Source of the DNA: Arsenicicoccus sp. oral taxon 190
GTDB lineage: Bacteria; Actinomycetota; Actinomycetes; Actinomycetales; Dermatophilaceae
Assembly (NCBI RefSeq): GCF_001189535.1
Contig: NZ_CP012070.1
Span: 3,100,001 to 3,164,000 of the forward strand
Reading direction: 5' to 3'
DNA length: 64,000 nt
In this document: piece after piece, positions 63,942 through 64,000 of the stretch
How the letters are laid out: each line of letters opens with the position of its first letter
How positions within the stretch are numbered: the stretch's first letter is position 1
Program-made: the position numbers and the translations under genes
Notes under the pieces: model-generated
The model's database searches: none
Seen by the model: only the letters and a program-made list of their open reading frames with translations
What the model was told of the DNA's origin: nothing

Positions 63942-64000
63942 CACTGGCCCACCACCTTGGTCCACATCGCGGCGTAGTCCGCCTCCTCCTGCGGGTCCAG
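63941..64000 (-). CDS. potD: Polyamine-binding protein PotD-like, C-terminal 19 residues
   Basis: Only LDPQEEADYAAMWTKVVGQ and the stop codon are inside the window. The sequence and the position directly before potA in the potDABC order support the extracytoplasmic substrate-binding protein. Confidence 0.7.
   Translation of the reverse strand: MDPQEEADYAAMWTKVVGQ

Noticed and set aside
1..64000. tRNA, rRNA, CRISPR arrays, prophage or insertion sequences
   Set aside because: I looked for T-loop GTTCRANNC patterns, regularly spaced repeats, transposase motifs and phage structural genes and saw none. A dedicated tRNAscan or Infernal search could still find something small.

Overview
The window is chromosomal DNA of a very GC-rich actinobacterium. 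Gene content and order (lhr/nei2, DUF3046-recA-recX-miaB, miaA-dapF, rimO-pgsA-cinA-clgR, ftsK, rnj-dapA, dxr-site-2 protease-ispG-GNAT-proS) point to the Micrococcales, probably near Intrasporangiaceae/Dermatophilaceae. The genus is an inference. I see no rRNA, tRNA, CRISPR array, insertion sequence or prophage. Almost all of it is core chromosome with small accessory insertions and several decayed genes.

Layout. 1-14 kb: start of hflX, proton-pumping pyrophosphatase, a DUF222-HNH endonuclease gene, PhoD phosphatase, OPT transporter, RsmC-like methyltransferase, gamma-glutamyltransferase, then dapF and miaA. 14-20 kb: orphan MT0933-type antitoxin, a LysR/EamA divergon, miaB, and a marR-MFS unit whose divergent neighbour is an SDR gene without its 5' half. 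20-33 kb: FGGY kinase, YccF, recX, recA, DUF3046, two small secreted WGxxGxxG proteins, the giant helicase lhr, two VOC proteins and nei2. 33-44 kb: clgR, cinA, pgsA, rimO, a dipeptidase, ftsK, a GT4-DMT pair, and the dapA-rnj operon. 44-54 kb: thyA-folA, a frameshifted NAT pseudogene, TauE/SafE, HAD, proS, a DUF1023 hydrolase, an MFS remnant and a DUF4081-GNAT gene. 54-64 kb: an unusual 0.5-kb non-coding interval, a secreted malectin-domain protein, the ispG/site-2 protease/dxr operon, two small conserved genes, and the potABC(D) polyamine ABC operon running off the right edge.

The most interesting signals are regulatory. (1) Four intergenic, correctly oriented promoters share TGTCRGTG-N8-(T/C)ANNNT, matching the mycobacterial RecA-independent DNA-damage promoter (RecA-NDp, bound by PafBC). 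They lie before recA, lhr, the DUF222-HNH gene and, unexpectedly, dapA-rnj. recA also has a LexA box farther upstream, reproducing the mycobacterial two-promoter arrangement. (2) A structured minus-strand leader or small RNA (about 54106-54253) ends in a strong intrinsic terminator 60 nt before the GNAT start codon: an attenuator/riboswitch-like layout or a free sRNA. (3) The leader of the secreted malectin protein contains a sequence complementary to its own ribosome-binding site, plus a 10-1-10 palindrome. (4) Two perfect CRP/GlxR-type sites and a 16-bp perfect inverted repeat lie before the WGxxGxxG pair and in the dapA/thyA interval.

Many gene pairs overlap by 4 bp (ATGA or GTGA), so most clusters are probably translationally coupled operons.
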